DNA of 64,000 nt from Punica granatum (Eukaryota; Streptophyta; Magnoliopsida; Myrtales; Lythraceae): contig NC_045128.1 of NCBI RefSeq assembly GCF_007655135.1, positions 16,942,230 through 17,006,229 of the forward strand, read 5' to 3'. The notes under the pieces are model-generated. The model searched no databases. It was given only the letters and a program-made list of their open reading frames with translations, and had not been told where the DNA came from. A program made the translations under genes and the position numbers. Below are positions 35,257 to 46,576 of the stretch, piece by piece; positions within the stretch are counted from its first letter, which is position 1, and each line of letters opens with the position of its first letter.

Positions 35257-35270
35257 GCTTGCCCCTCTTT
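35257..35270 (-). other. Ogre polypurine tract
   Basis: Minus-strand aaagaggggcaagc directly precedes the 3' LTR start. It is identical to the LARD tract at 3,356-3,369. Confidence 0.85.
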
Positions 35271-35417
35271 GGTTGCGTGCTCGGATAGAGGATGCAGCCA
35301 AAGACCATGAGAAGCACCCCGTTTGACTTCGGCGACCGTTCCAGCGTCTTTCCTCATAGCCACTTGTTCTCTCTGGTTTTGGATTCATGGGAGGGAGTTG
35401 GATAGACGTATGTACCT

Positions 35418-36330
35418 GAAAACAGTGAAAATGTGACTTATGGATCCGAAAGCAATAAAGATGGGCTTATGGCCCTAAAAGCAGTAAAGATGGGTTTACG
35501 GGCCCAAAGAAAGTAAAAATGTGGGTGTCCAAACCCAAAGCAATAAATGTGGGTGTCCACACCCAAAGCGGTAAAGGATAGGTGTCCAAACCCAAAGCAG
35601 TAAATGTGGGTGTCCAAACCCAAGGCAGTAAAATGTGGGTGTCCAAACCCAAGGCAGTAAAAGGTGGGTGTCCAAATCCAAAGTAATAAATGGTGGGTGT
35701 CCAAACCCAAAGCAGTAAAAGGTGGGTGTTCAAACCCAAAGCAGTAAAAGGTGGGTGTCCAAACCCAAAATAGTAAAAGGTGGGTGTCCAAATCCAAAGC
35801 AATAAAGGTGGGTGTCCAAACCCAAAGCAATAAATGTGGGTGTCCAAACCCAAAGCAATAAATGTGGGTGTCCAAACCCAAAGCAGTAAATGGTGGGTGT
35901 CCAAACCCAAAGCAGTAAAAGGTGAGTGTCTAAACCCAAAGCAGTAAAAGGTGGGTGTCCAAACCCAAAACAGTAAATGGTGGGTGTCCAAGCCCAAAGC
36001 AGTAAATGGTGGGTGTCCAAGCCCAAAGCAGTAAATGGTGGGTGTTCAAACCCAAAGCAATAAAAGGTGGGTGTCCAAACCCAAAATAGTAAAAGGTGGG
36101 TGTCCAAATCCAAAGCAATAAATGTGGGTGTCCAAACCCAAAGCAATAAATGGTGGGTGTCCAAACCCAAAGCAGTAAATGGTGGGTGTCCAAACCCAAA
36201 GCAGTAAAAGGTGGGTGTCCAAACCCCAAAGCAGTAAAAGGTGGGTGTCCAAACCCAAAGCAGTAAATGGTGGGTGTCCAAACCCAAAGCAGTAAAAGGT
36301 GGGTGTCCAAACTCAAAGCAGTAAAAGTGG
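35418..36330. repeat. 30-bp minisatellite in Ogre 3' UTR
   Basis: About 30 copies of a unit near 30 bp with the plus-strand core 'gggtgtccaaacccaaagca' followed by 'gtaaaaggt' or 'ataaatggt'. The first few copies (35,418-35,520) are degenerate. Long minus-strand ORFs rich in Trp-Thr-Pro-Thr-Phe are only translations of this repeat. Confidence 0.95.
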
Positions 36331-37380
36331 ATTCGGTCATCGAGGATGGCCCGAGAACTCGAGAGAGTTGACTTGGGCCCAATAATGCCAACGGATTTGT
36401 CAGATGATGGTGTGAGGTGCCTCCTTGAGGGCCCTTCGCTCGGGTTTGAGATTACGATCTTGTCGCATGAGGCAGACATGAGTCCGTCAGGGAGAGACGC
36501 CTCTTAGGATCCACAAGCCCGTACCTGCATAGGAGGGTGACAGCTAACGGTCGTTGTCAGTCGTGTGAAACTGCTGGAATTACGATGTGCAAAGGAAATC
36601 TATGTAATGATGCTTCAGGGATCTGAACTTGGTGACCGTTTGAGGGGTGGCCGTGTCCCAAACTCATGTTTGACCAAAAGAAAGGCTTTTCACAAAATGA
36701 GGGCATGGCCCACAGAGCTTTGAATAAGGGTAAAGGGAAGGATCTTTAGGATCCTCCAAATCAAGGATACGACAATTCGACCCCATTTTGAGGGGCGTCT
36801 CGAGCCTTGAGAGTCGAGGAGAGTTTGTTTGCGTTGAGAACTGCCGAACCACTACTAGTTGTAGCTTCACGCGGGGTGCTGCTGTTCTTTCGTGGTCGAA
36901 CCGACAATTGCCCCTAATTTTTGCTCAGGCCGCAAAACGCGTGACGACCCGACGGGGTATTTTATTTTGACTTTTCTCTCATGAATGCTCTCCTTTTACT
37001 ACGACCGCCCAAGATAGGGTCCGATCGCATCTCTCGATTCCTCTAACTTTTGCCTAGACCGCCCTTTACGGGTTTTCAACCTAGCAAGGATATGATTTAT
37101 GCTCTCCTTTTGCCACGGCTCCCCTTTACGGGATTTTAAGCCGTGCCCCTCGTTCCCTAACTTTTGCCTAGGTCGCCTAGAGGAGGTTTTCAACCTAGCG
37201 GGAAATTTATTCTTTTCTCTCAAAGGTGATCTTAGATGAAAAGAGTACAAGTACTGATGACAGGATGCGCTGAGGCGGTATGAGCATGGAGTCTGAAGAA
37301 TACGGAAGAAGACAAAGGTCGGAAATGTGGTTTGCAACTGGCGAGGACATAAAGAGGCTGCGGAATGACGAAGAAGGCTA
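36331..37380 (-). other. Ogre 3' untranslated region
   Basis: Non-coding between the integrase stop and the minisatellite. It contains three similar blocks on the minus strand (37,215 to 36,985) with 'ctaggttgaaaacc' and 'ggcaaaagttag' wording, shared with LARD 3' regions near 600-780 and 12,430-12,600. Confidence 0.6.
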
Positions 37381-40300
37381 TCAGGGATAGTACTTCTTGA
37401 GGGCATCGGCGTTGACTGGGAGCGCGTTTTCGGTCCCGTCCATGTCGCTTAAGATAATTGCCCCTCCAGAGAAGGTTTCTCTGACGACGAAAGGCCCGTC
37501 ATATTTGTATGCGAACTTGCCCCGAGAGTCAGGTGTAATGTGAAGAACCTTTCGCAGGACAAGGTCACCAGGGTTGAACTCGCGGTGGCGGACCCTTGCA
37601 TTGAACGCTCGAGCCATTCTTTGTTGGTAGCATTGGCCGTGACATAACGCTGTTAGCCGCTTCTCGTCGATGAGATTGAGTTGTTCGTAGCGTTGCTTCG
37701 CCCATTCTGCTTCTTCGAGCTCGGACTCGGCAAGGACCCTCATGGAAGGAATCTCCACTTCGATTGGGAGGACTGCTTCCATGCCGTAAACCAAAGAGTA
37801 CGGAGTTGCCCCAGTTGAAGTGCGGATAGATGTTCGGTACGCTAAGAGAGCAAAAGGGAGCATCTCATGCCAATCCTTATAGGTCACCGTCATTTTCTCG
37901 ATAATCTTCTTGATGTTCTTGTTCGCAGCTTCTACCGCACCGTTCATTTGGGGACGGTACGGCGTGGAGTTGCGATGCTGCACTTTGAATTGCTCACAGA
38001 GCTCATTGATGACCTTGTTATTCAAGTTCTTAGCGTTATCAGTGATGATTGTCGCGGGGACTCCGTATCGGGCGATGATGTTGCACTTGAGGAAGCGTGC
38101 CACGGCCTTTGCGGTGACCGAAGCAAGCGTTATTGCCTTGATCCACTTAGTGAAGTAGTCGATTGCCACCAAAATGAAAAGGTGTCCGTTGGATGCTTTG
38201 GGATTGATAGGGCCGATCACATCTATGCCCCACATTGAAAAGGGCCACGGGGCCGCCATTGGATGTAGCTCATTGGGGGGTGCTTTGATCTGGTCGGCGT
38301 AGACTTGGCACAAGTGGCAGTGTCTGACGTGTTTGGCGCAGTCGGCCTCCATAGTGGACCAGAAATAACCCAAATGCATAAGTTTCTTGGCGAGCATGAG
38401 CCCACTCATGTGAGGTCCGCAACTTCCCTCGTGTATCTCTCCCATAAGGCGTTGTGCCTCAATTTCATCGACACACCGGAGTAGTGTGGCGTCGAAGGAA
38501 CGGCGATAAAGGACCTCTCCACTCAGGAAGTAGTGTGCTGCGAGTCGCCGAAGTGTTTTTCTGTCACGCTGGTTGGCGAATGTCGGGCATTGGCCGGTTT
38601 GCAGAAAATGTTTGATGTCTTCATACCACGGCTGTTCGTCAGTTGCCTCGATTGCGTCGCAGTGAGCAGGGCCCTTGGCAATCTCAATTTCGAGTGGCTC
38701 AATGAGATTCTCTTTCGTGATGCTCACCATGGATGCGAGCGTCGCAAGTGCATCTGCAAATTGGTTCTTGATGCGCGGCGTATATGTGAATGAGATTCTC
38801 TCGAAGTTCTCCACTAACTCCTCGAGATACTCGTGATATGGCACTAGCTTCGCGTCCTTCGTCTTCCATTGCCCCAACGTCTGGAAAATTGTAAGCATGG
38901 AATCACCAAATACTTCTAGTTCCTTCACCTTGAAGTCGATCGCCGCCTGCAGGCCGAGGATGCATGCTTCGTATTCGGCCACGTTATTAGTGCAGGGGAA
39001 ATCAACCTTTGCTGCGACCGGATAATAGCGTCCGTCGGGGGATATCAGCACTGCGCCAATGCCGGACCCAGTGGAATTTACTGCGCCGTCGAAATACATC
39101 TTCCATGCGAATTTGTTCTCCTCACTGTCCACTTGGAGAATCCCTTCATCCGGGAAGTTAGAGTTGATCGGCGTATCGTCTTCGATTGGGAACTCCGCTA
39201 AGTGATCCGCAATTGCCTGCCCCTTGATCGACGTGCGGGGCACATATTCAATGTCGTATTCCGTCAGCTGACATCGCCACTTTGAAATGTTCTTCATGGA
39301 AGATGGACTATCGAGCAAGTACTTCAGGGGATTCGCTTTTGACAATAAGCGGATAGTATGATAGAGAGTGTACTGCCGGAGCCTCTGCATGACCCACACT
39401 AGCGCACAGCACATCTTCTCAATCTCTGGGTAGTTGGACTCCCCTTCGGTGAACTTCTTGCTTAAATAGTAAATGGCGTGTTCTGCGTGCGTGAACTCGT
39501 CTTCCTGCCCTAACATGCATCCTAGGGATTGCCGGCGCACTGTCAGATAGAGAATAAGAGGGCAATCTGGAGTAGGCGGGACCAATACCGGGGGTTGAAC
39601 CAAGTATGCCTTGATAGTGTCGAAGGCCTTCTGACATTCTTCGTCCCACTTAATCGCTGCATTTTTGCGAAGCAAACGGAAGAGTGGTTGACATTTGTCT
39701 GTCAGGTTTGCAATGAAACGCGCAATGTAGCTCAGCCGTCCCAGGAAGCCTCGTACTTCGCGGACTGTCGATGGTGGAGGTAACTCCCTGATTGCCTTCA
39801 CCTTGTCGGGATCGACCTCGATGCCTCGTTCGCTGACCACGAATCCTAACAGTTTCCCTGACTTGGCGCCGAATGTGCACTTTGCCGGGTTAAGTCGAAG
39901 CTTGTATTTCTTGAGTCGGTCGAAGAGGCGTTTTAAATTGACGAGGTGATCCTCTCCTTCTTTTGATTTAGCAATCATGTCGTCGACGTAGACCTCGATC
40001 TCTTTATGCATCATATCGTGGAATAGCGTGACCATGGCCCTTTGGTATGTTGCCGCGGCATTTTTGAGGCCGAAAGGCATGACTCGGTAACAGAAAGTGC
40101 CCCACATTGTGATGAACGTCGTCTTGATCTTGTCCTCATCGGCCATCCGAATCTGGTTGTACCCGGAGAAGCCATCCATGAAAGAGAACAACGTATGGCG
40201 TGTTGTGTTGTCAACTAAGACGTCAATGTGAGGCAGGGGGAAGTTATCCTTGGGGCTAGCCTTGTTGAGGTCCCGATAGTCGACGCAGACTCTGACTTTT

Positions 40301-40821
40301 CCATCTTTTTTCTCTACCGGCACAATGTTCGCCACCCACTCAGAGTAATTACAACTTCCAGGAAGCCCGCGTTGATTTGCTTGATGACCTCTTCCTTAAT
40401 GCGAAGGAGAAGGCCGGCTCGCTGACGTCGTAAGTGCTGCCGTTTGGGTGGAAACCTCTCCGTATCGAGCGGAAGGAAGTGCTTAACTATTGAGGGATCC
40501 AAACCTGGCATGTCGGCATAAGACCAAGCAAAGACTTCTTGGTATTCCTTGAGGAAATCGATCTTCCGGGCCCGCTGTGTGGGGTCGAGGCTCGTCCCGA
40601 TCTTCAGGGTGCGTGGTTCTTCTTCGGTGCCCACGTTGATTTCTTCTATTGGCTCAACTGAAGTATATTGGCGGTCCTCGAGGCGGCGCAAACTCTCCTC
40701 TATCTTAGGCACTCGACCGTCCTCGTCGAGCCCTTCCCCGAAGTATATGGGTCGGGACTCTTCGAGACGTTCTTCGGATGGGTTCGAATTGTCGTGTCGA
40801 AGATTTGGATTCGAGTGGAGC
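37381..40821 (-). pseudogene. Ogre pol: RT, RNase H, archaeal-type RNase H, integrase (one frameshift)
   Basis: The region begins after the intron acceptor at 40,821 and reads 'LHSNPNLRHDN...' in frame with the RT N-terminus. A one-base deletion near 40,354 (expected Val-Asn-Tyr-Ser-Glu-Trp is read out of frame) separates it from the 984-codon ORF ending at 37,381. In that ORF: RT with YVDD at 116-119; a first RNase H (about 258-345) whose catalytic Asp region reads LYLTVRRQSLG, so probably inactive; a second, archaeal-type RNase H (about 411-535) with D416, E454, D478, D528; integrase with H635/H642/C673/C676 zinc finger and D705, D766, E802 (35 residues between the last two). The C-terminus ends LKKYYP, typical of the Tat lineage. 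The dual RNase H layout is a known Tat feature. Apart from the single frameshift the region is intact. Confidence 0.92.
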
Positions 40822-41030
40822 CTGGAAATTGAAATGAATTGTCTTAGAAATTTAGAGCGTTGCGAGATAAGTTAGAGAAAGGAGAAAGTAGACGCGGAAA
40901 TTCAAAAAAAATGCATGCAGAGATTTCATTATTGATGTAAGCGTGAAGCCATAACAAAATCCCTCTTCCGTCGTGTGGCTTATGGCTATGCCGACACGCG
41001 GGGAAACATCAAACACATAGATAGCCTTAC
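40822..41030 (-). other. Ogre intron between protease and RT (209 bp)
   Basis: On the minus strand the donor GTAAGG follows ...GCCGATGT (exon end 41,031) and the acceptor TTTCCAG precedes GCTCCACTCG (exon start 40,821). Joining them turns the protease frame (ending GAT GT) directly into the RT frame (G CTC CAC), removing the TAA at 41,027-41,029. An intron at this place is an established Ogre feature. Splicing here is inferred from sequence only. Confidence 0.75.
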
Positions 41031-42433
41031 ACATCGGCGATCACAGCCAAGTAGCACGGGACTGAGGTCCAGTTGTTGAGCTCCTCATTCTCCTGTGCAA
41101 GGCGGATATGGACCCCTAAAGGAGTCTCCTCAGTGACGGCGCATATGGCTGGCAGATCGACAGGCTCAGCGTCTGAAACCGAGGAGGGGCCGTCAAGAGT
41201 ACCTCCGATGATGTGTGGCGGTGCGGGAAAAAAGTGAGAGAGTGGGGGAACCGGGATGCCCCTGTTGATCTTCCCATAATGCGCGGCGAGATGGTGGAGG
41301 TGTTTGCCCCTACGGGCCTCGATAATTTCGTGGCAGGAAGGGCGAAAACCGAGTCCCCTCCTGTTCTTGTACTCTTCAATCTCGATGGGGCAATTGATCC
41401 CTTGCCCCTGTGCTCCAAGCCCGGTACCGGGAACGTAGTTGTGACGCAGAAGGACCTTCCCGACCATGCGGTCAGCACGAGATGGACGGACCTCTCCATA
41501 GTCCCGAATGACGGAGATGGTCTCGAATGAATGGAATGGGAGGTTCTCGTCGTCTCCGATGCTAATATAGGGCACAGCCGTTTCCTTGTAGATGGCGTAG
41601 TCCTCTTCACCCTTGACCGTAATGAGCCGACCATCCGCGATGAACTTGATCCTTTGGTGCAGGGACGAGGGAACGGCTCCAGCTGAGTGGATCCAGGGTC
41701 TCCCGAGGAGCAGGCTAAAAGCATTCGGGATGTCAAGGACCTGAAATGTGACGCTGAATGAGCACGGGCCGACATTGTTCAAGAGGTCAATCTCCCCATT
41801 CACTTCCCTCCGCGAGCCGTCAAAGGCTCTAACCGCGGTTTTGCTCGGGCGGACGCGGTTGAGGTCCACATTCATTTGCTTCAACGTGGACACTGGGCAA
41901 ACATTGAGGGCGGAGCCGTTGTCGATCATGACCCGGCCAATGATGAAATTGTTGCACTTGCAGACGATGTGCAATGCCAGTGAGTGTGCCCACCCTTCGG
42001 AGGGGAGCTCGTCATCTGAAAATGAGATGGCATTGGAGAAAATCGAGCTGACGGTCTCTTCAATCCAATCCGGGGTTGTCTCCTTAGGAACCTGTGCTGC
42101 AGTAAGGACCAGTAGGAAGGCTTCTCGGTGTGGCTCCGAACTCAAGAGGAGAGCGAGTAGTGAAATATGAGCTGGAGACTTACCCATTTGTTCTACTACC
42201 TTGTACTCGCTTGCCTTAATCACTTTCATGAAAGCCTCAGCTTCTTCTTCGGTCACCTTCTTCTGCGGGATAGGCGGGGCTTCCGGAGCAGCTCCGGATG
42301 CAGCGGGAGCCTTACCCTTGCCTGCGATCTCCGAGTTCGTGTACACCCGGCCCGAGCGTGTCACGCCCATGACACTGAACTGCTGCTCAAGGTTCCCGAT
42401 ACTTCCTTCGTAGGTCCAGGGGACCTTGCTGTC
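41031..42433 (-). CDS. Ogre protease region
   Basis: The frame is the same as gag and continues from it after one TAG codon at 42,434-42,436 (Asp-Ser-Lys-Val-Pro-Trp follows). The first Met is at 42,370. It contains the aspartic protease signature in VMIDNGSALNV (about residue 150 from that Met) and LLLGRPWIHSAG further on, then a Gly-rich segment GTGLGAQGQG that resembles a G-patch. The product would cleave the gag-pol polyprotein. It ends at the intron donor (41,030). No internal stops before that. Confidence 0.85.
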
Positions 42434-44800
42434 CTAGTACGGCTCTCGAGCGGGGACTTCTATTATGAACGGGGCGGGTGCGGCACTAGACCCTGTGAAC
42501 CCTACGGTGGCTTCCGCGGGGACATACTCGATTATAAATGGAGTAGGGCCCTCCTGTTGGCTCTCGTCCTCTCTCATAGTGCAAATACTGATCATATTGA
42601 TGGTGGGCCCCGAGCTCGACCCGTGATCAGGGAGAGGGTTAACTTGCACGTTCGGGGGCCTAATGGCGTTGAACGAGATCTTTTTACTATTGATCAACTT
42701 CTGAACCTCCTCCCGCAATTTCCAACAGTTGTCGGTGGTGTGCCCGGGTGCACCTGAATGGTACTCGCAGCGTAGACTCTGATCTTGGTTTGCCGGAACG
42801 AAACTGGGACCGGGAACCGTTGGTCGAATCATGTCGCCGGCTAATAGCTGCCTGTATATATGGGAGAACGGGGTAGGCAGGGGTGTGAACTGTATGCGCT
42901 GCCGAGCTTGCATTGCGCCGCCTTGTTGACCTTGTGGAGCTGGGGCATGTTGCGTCGGCTGAGGAGTTCTCGAAGCCGGAGGCCTGTACTGCGGGGTCTG
43001 AGGAGGAGCGGGAGCATAATGATGGACGACTTGTTGCGGGGCCGATGGAAATGCTGTCGACGGGGCCGAATAATAAACCGGTTGAGCGGGATGCTGAAAC
43101 GGATAGTGTACAGTCGGCGGAGCATATGCGGGAATAGCAGGTGGCGCAGGTGTGAAATTCACCGAGTACTGTTGAGATCTCGGATGTCCTAGATTAACTG
43201 CATTAACCGAAGCCTCCTTTCCCCTTCTGCCGTTAGTAGCGGCTACTGCAGCCGCGGTCTTCCTCGAGGACTCTCCTTCTCCCTTCTTTGTCGGGCCCTC
43301 TAACCTTCCAAGTTTGATGCCCAGGTCTACCTGCTTCCCGGCCATAATCATCTCCGAGAAAGTAGACTTGTGACCCATGAGGTGAGAGTAATAAGCCCCT
43401 TTGAGAGTCCCATGAAACATTTGGATTTGCTGCGCTTCGCAAATTGGAGGGAAATGTTTTGCTGCTTCCGAACGCCAATTCGTGGCGTAATCCTCAAACT
43501 TTTGCCCCTCTACCATTTCCATCGTGCTCAACTCGAGGAAGGACGGGGGTGTCTCCATGTTATACTGATACTGCTCAACAAACTTCTTGGCCAGTTCGGT
43601 CCAGGAGGGGATGTCCTCTGCTCGGAGAGACATGAACCAGTTAAGGGCCGATCCCGATAGACTTTCTTGGAAAGTGGCAACAACGAACTGCTCATAATCC
43701 CAGTACTGGAGCATCTTTGTATGATAGTGGCGAAGGTGGTGCCGCGGGTCTTTAGTTCCATCGTATTTCTCGAACTCATGCATTTTGACTTTCGGGGGCA
43801 GCTGCATCCCCGGGAAGAGAGATGAATCCAAGTAGCTCGTGCTATGTCGGGGATCACTTGCTTGGAGGGCTCTAATAGTCTCTTCCATCTTCTTCATTCT
43901 CCTCTCCTGCTCGGTTTCCGTTTCGGGAAAGAAATTTGTGGGTGGAGCTCTGGGGGCCGCTTGAGTCGGCGTGCCCGGTTCGGAGAAAGTAATATTTATG
44001 GGAGGTGGAACTTGGTAGGGGAGGTTAATATGGGGTTGTGGAGCTTGGTAAGGGAAAGGCTCAGTTGTGTGAGCAGGAACAGGGGCACTCGATGCCGGGA
44101 AGCCCATCGGCGGAGGAGCAGTATAAATGGTAGTTGGAGCTGGCACGGGCACGGGAGGTGGTGCGAACATAACCGGATCTGGCACGGGAATCGTCATGGG
44201 TGGAAGTGAGGCGATTGCTGGAATGGTGGACTGAGGAAGGCCAGAGACGACCGGGTGAATTGCCGGCGCGCACGTCGGATGAGGAGAAGGCACTGGGATA
44301 ACTGTCGGCGCGGGGGCGGCCGCTATGTGGCCTTCTGGTTCATGGGTTGGCGGGACCCAAGGAGCGGGATCGACAGTTGGCCCGCGTGCGAGAGGCGAGA
44401 TGGAGCTCGAAGACCAGCGATTTGGCCCCCTGAGCAAGGCCATCATCTCGGCCATATTAGCGGCCATTAAGTCAACCGCGTTTTGAAGAGTGGTGACGTT
44501 GCCCTCAAGCGTGGCCATGCGAGTAGGATCATGGGCAGGTGGTGGTGCTTGAGTGGCCGACGACGGCACATACATTGGTGGTGGTGGCGCGTACCCAGGT
44601 GGCGGTGGCCCTTATCCCGGCGGTGGTGACATGCTCGTTGAAATCGGTTGTGGGAGATGGACCGAGGGGGCCCCATGATGTGCTAGTGGCACGCCTGTGG
44701 AGGTAAGCGGTGGTAGTGCGTTCACCGTGGGCTGTGGAGAATGAACCGGCGTCAGTGGTGTATTTCCCTCGAAGACAGCGAGTTGATTTTCCTCTGCCAT
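42434..44800 (-). pseudogene. Ogre gag (one internal stop)
   Basis: Gag forms the particle that packages element RNA. The start codon at 44,800 begins MAEENQLAVFEG. An in-frame TAA at 44,612-44,614 (within a Pro-Gly-rich stretch) stops it after about 62 codons, and the frame then stays open to the TAG at 42,434. The N-terminal half is Pro-rich and low complexity. The retrotransposon gag domain is recognisable from 'WFMSLRAEDIPSWTELAKKF' through 'LELSTMEMVEGQKFEDYA' (about 43,650-43,480). Near the C-terminus CEYHSGAPGHTTDNC is a variant zinc-knuckle-like cluster. Gag and protease lie in one frame, as expected for Ogre; the final TAG may be a mutated Gln or Lys codon, or a readthrough site. Confidence 0.88.
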
Positions 44801-45088
44801 TCTTAATTGGAAGCGTGTGGGATACCGGTGGGGCGCCGCCAGTTGTTAATACCCTGATTCCATAAGTGTGTGAGTTTCGATGTAAGAATATTCTCTTTAA
44901 AATAAACATACAAAGTAATGAGAAGAGAGGGAATGCATGAGGTGCATGAATTTTTTAAAACTAATGCTGTCATTTGTATTAACTCCGAATGGTTCAAAGT
45001 GCAATACAAATTTTTAAAAGATAGTCCTAAGTCGGTCTTCCAACGTGCCCGGGGTGCAAGTGACCGTCGCCATGGAAAGCGTCGGTTC
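44801..45088 (-). other. ORF1-gag spacer of Ogre
   Basis: Non-coding spacer of 288 bp. Minus-strand text near 45,020-44,930 has counterparts in the LARD at 10,310-10,430. It includes a possible splice acceptor (TTATGGAATCAG, near 44,855) upstream of the gag start. Confidence 0.5.
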
Positions 45089-46576
45089 CTAGGATGTGCG
45101 TGGACCTCCACGGGCCCTCTTTCTGGACCTCTCCAAGGCAGCGTTCGCTTGCGCCAACTCCTGATCACGCCTCTGCAGTTGGGCGCGGACTTGGGCAAGC
45201 TCCTTCTGTAGTTGGTGCTGATCGCCAAGCTGCTCATTCTTCTCGGCGACCTCCCGGCGGAGGCGGTCCCTTTCAGCCCTGAGATTGGCAAGCTCAGCTT
45301 GGATGGCCATGTCCGGTACCAGTGCCCCGGATGATGTGCTACTCTCGACCGGAGAAGTGTCTGTGAAATCATCATTCTCTGATGGACCCCATCGATAAAA
45401 GCGGAGGATATATTCCTCTGTGGCTTGAAAGTCCCGTTCATCTTGGGTCGGGTGCTCAGGGAAGTAAGGATGCTCGATGACCGTAGTCTGCCACGCGGTC
45501 ATAACCCGTTCGATTTCACTTAGGCGATCTATGGACGTCTGGTCCTCCCGCCAGGTGTGTTCGAACTTGGTTCGCACCGTACCTTTGGGAACCATCTGTA
45601 AGCCACCTAACTGCCTCACTACTCGCGCCGGAAAATAGGTGGTGGACCCCGCATGGCTCACGAGTGGTACTCCGTTAAAATCAAGACATTTAAGGGTCAT
45701 GGGTCCGGGTGGCATCCACGCAGCGCGCCATTTAAAGCCCTTTGGTGCTATTTCGCGAAAAATTTTGATCCACTCGGAAACCTTGCGTTCCTCCACACGC
45801 ATCAGAGGTAGTAACCGCGAAATGATAGACTCCGGACGTGTGAAAAACATAACCGGACGAACAAGGCCGAAGGGGTTTGTATGGCTTTGGAGCCAAATTT
45901 GCAAAAAGATTGGGGACCCTCTCAACCTTCGATCGGTCTTTCTCGTAACGCGATCAAGGGACCGTATGGTCTCGGCCAACAAGGCCACCTCGTACTCGCG
46001 GCCTCCCACCACTTGGAGGACAACGCTAGCTAAAGCTGCATCAATGTGACCGGCCGAGCGAGGGAATAATAGAGTCCCGAAAATTAAGAATAAGATCGCA
46101 TGACATAAATTCTTTTGTAAAAGATCCCCTTGAACCTCGCGCGCTCGTATTTCAATAAAACGGAGGAGTTTCGCGGTAACTATCTCTATGCCACCGGAAT
46201 ATGCAAGTTCGGCTTGTAGCTGAGACCTATGCACCCCGAGTAGGCGCGATACCAAAACAAGTCGGGTGGTATGGAAGTTAGGTTCCACAATGCCGTTGGT
46301 TGCTGCAGTTCTTCCGACGAGAGTACGATATTCCTCGATGGTAGGTGTGAGCTCGGTACCTTGGATGTTAAAGACGGCGTGGGCTGGGTCCCAAAACGTC
46401 ACCGCTGCTCCCAAGAAGTTCCAATCCACTCGGCAGATGGCTAGGATTGGTATATCCCCAACAAAGGTCTTGATGTAATCGCGGTCGACTTGGCGCAGAT
46501 ACGCCCAGATATGACTGATTTCCTCGAGTGGTGGCGTGACCCTGTCGAGGTGTGGAAAGGAGATCAAGCGCGCCAT
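45089..46576 (-). CDS. Ogre ORF1 protein, DUF7745/PMD-like with C-terminal coiled coil
   Basis: A 495-codon ORF, intact, between leader and gag. Residues about 1-400 are mostly hydrophobic/alpha-helical with Trp- and Arg-rich motifs (ISHIWAYLRQVDRDY, ILAICRVDWNFLGAAVTFWD, TLVGRTAA) that recall the plant DUF7745 family, itself related in style to plant mobile domain proteins; I give this from memory of such sequences and it needs a profile search. Residues about 425-490 form a likely coiled coil (heptad-like ELANLRAERDRLRREVAEK and later Gln/Glu/Arg repeats), ending in a basic tail SRKRARGG. Ogre elements are known for an extra ORF here whose function is unknown. The start is preceded by 'cttggtaagag'. 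It is the only intact protein gene of this copy. Confidence 0.8.
   Translation of the reverse strand: MARLISFPHLDRVTPPLEEISHIWAYLRQVDRDYIKTFVGDIPILAICRVDWNFLGAAVTFWDPAHAVFNIQGTELTPTIEEYRTLVGRTAATNGIVEPNFHTTRLVLVSRLLGVHRSQLQAELAYSGGIEIVTAKLLRFIEIRAREVQGDLLQKNLCHAILFLIFGTLLFPRSAGHIDAALASVVLQVVGGREYEVALLAETIRSLDRVTRKTDRRLRGSPIFLQIWLQSHTNPFGLVRPVMFFTRPESIISRLLPLMRVEERKVSEWIKIFREIAPKGFKWRAAWMPPGPMTLKCLDFNGVPLVSHAGSTTYFPARVVRQLGGLQMVPKGTVRTKFEHTWREDQTSIDRLSEIERVMTAWQTTVIEHPYFPEHPTQDERDFQATEEYILRFYRWGPSENDDFTDTSPVESSTSSGALVPDMAIQAELANLRAERDRLRREVAEKNEQLGDQHQLQKELAQVRAQLQRRDQELAQANAALERSRKRARGGPRTS

Noticed and set aside
35418..36330. CRISPR-like array
   Set aside because: Direct repeats without unique spacers; it is a contiguous minisatellite in a plant retroelement.
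35438..36479. Long minus-strand ORFs (up to 249 codons) rich in Trp-Thr-Pro-Thr
   Set aside because: Pure read-through of the 30-bp minisatellite, open in more than one frame because the unit lacks stops.
42167..44470. Plus-strand ORFs opposite Ogre gag and protease (for example 196 codons at 42,167)
   Set aside because: Shadows of the minus-strand gag-protease frame with GC-rich codons; no domain of their own.
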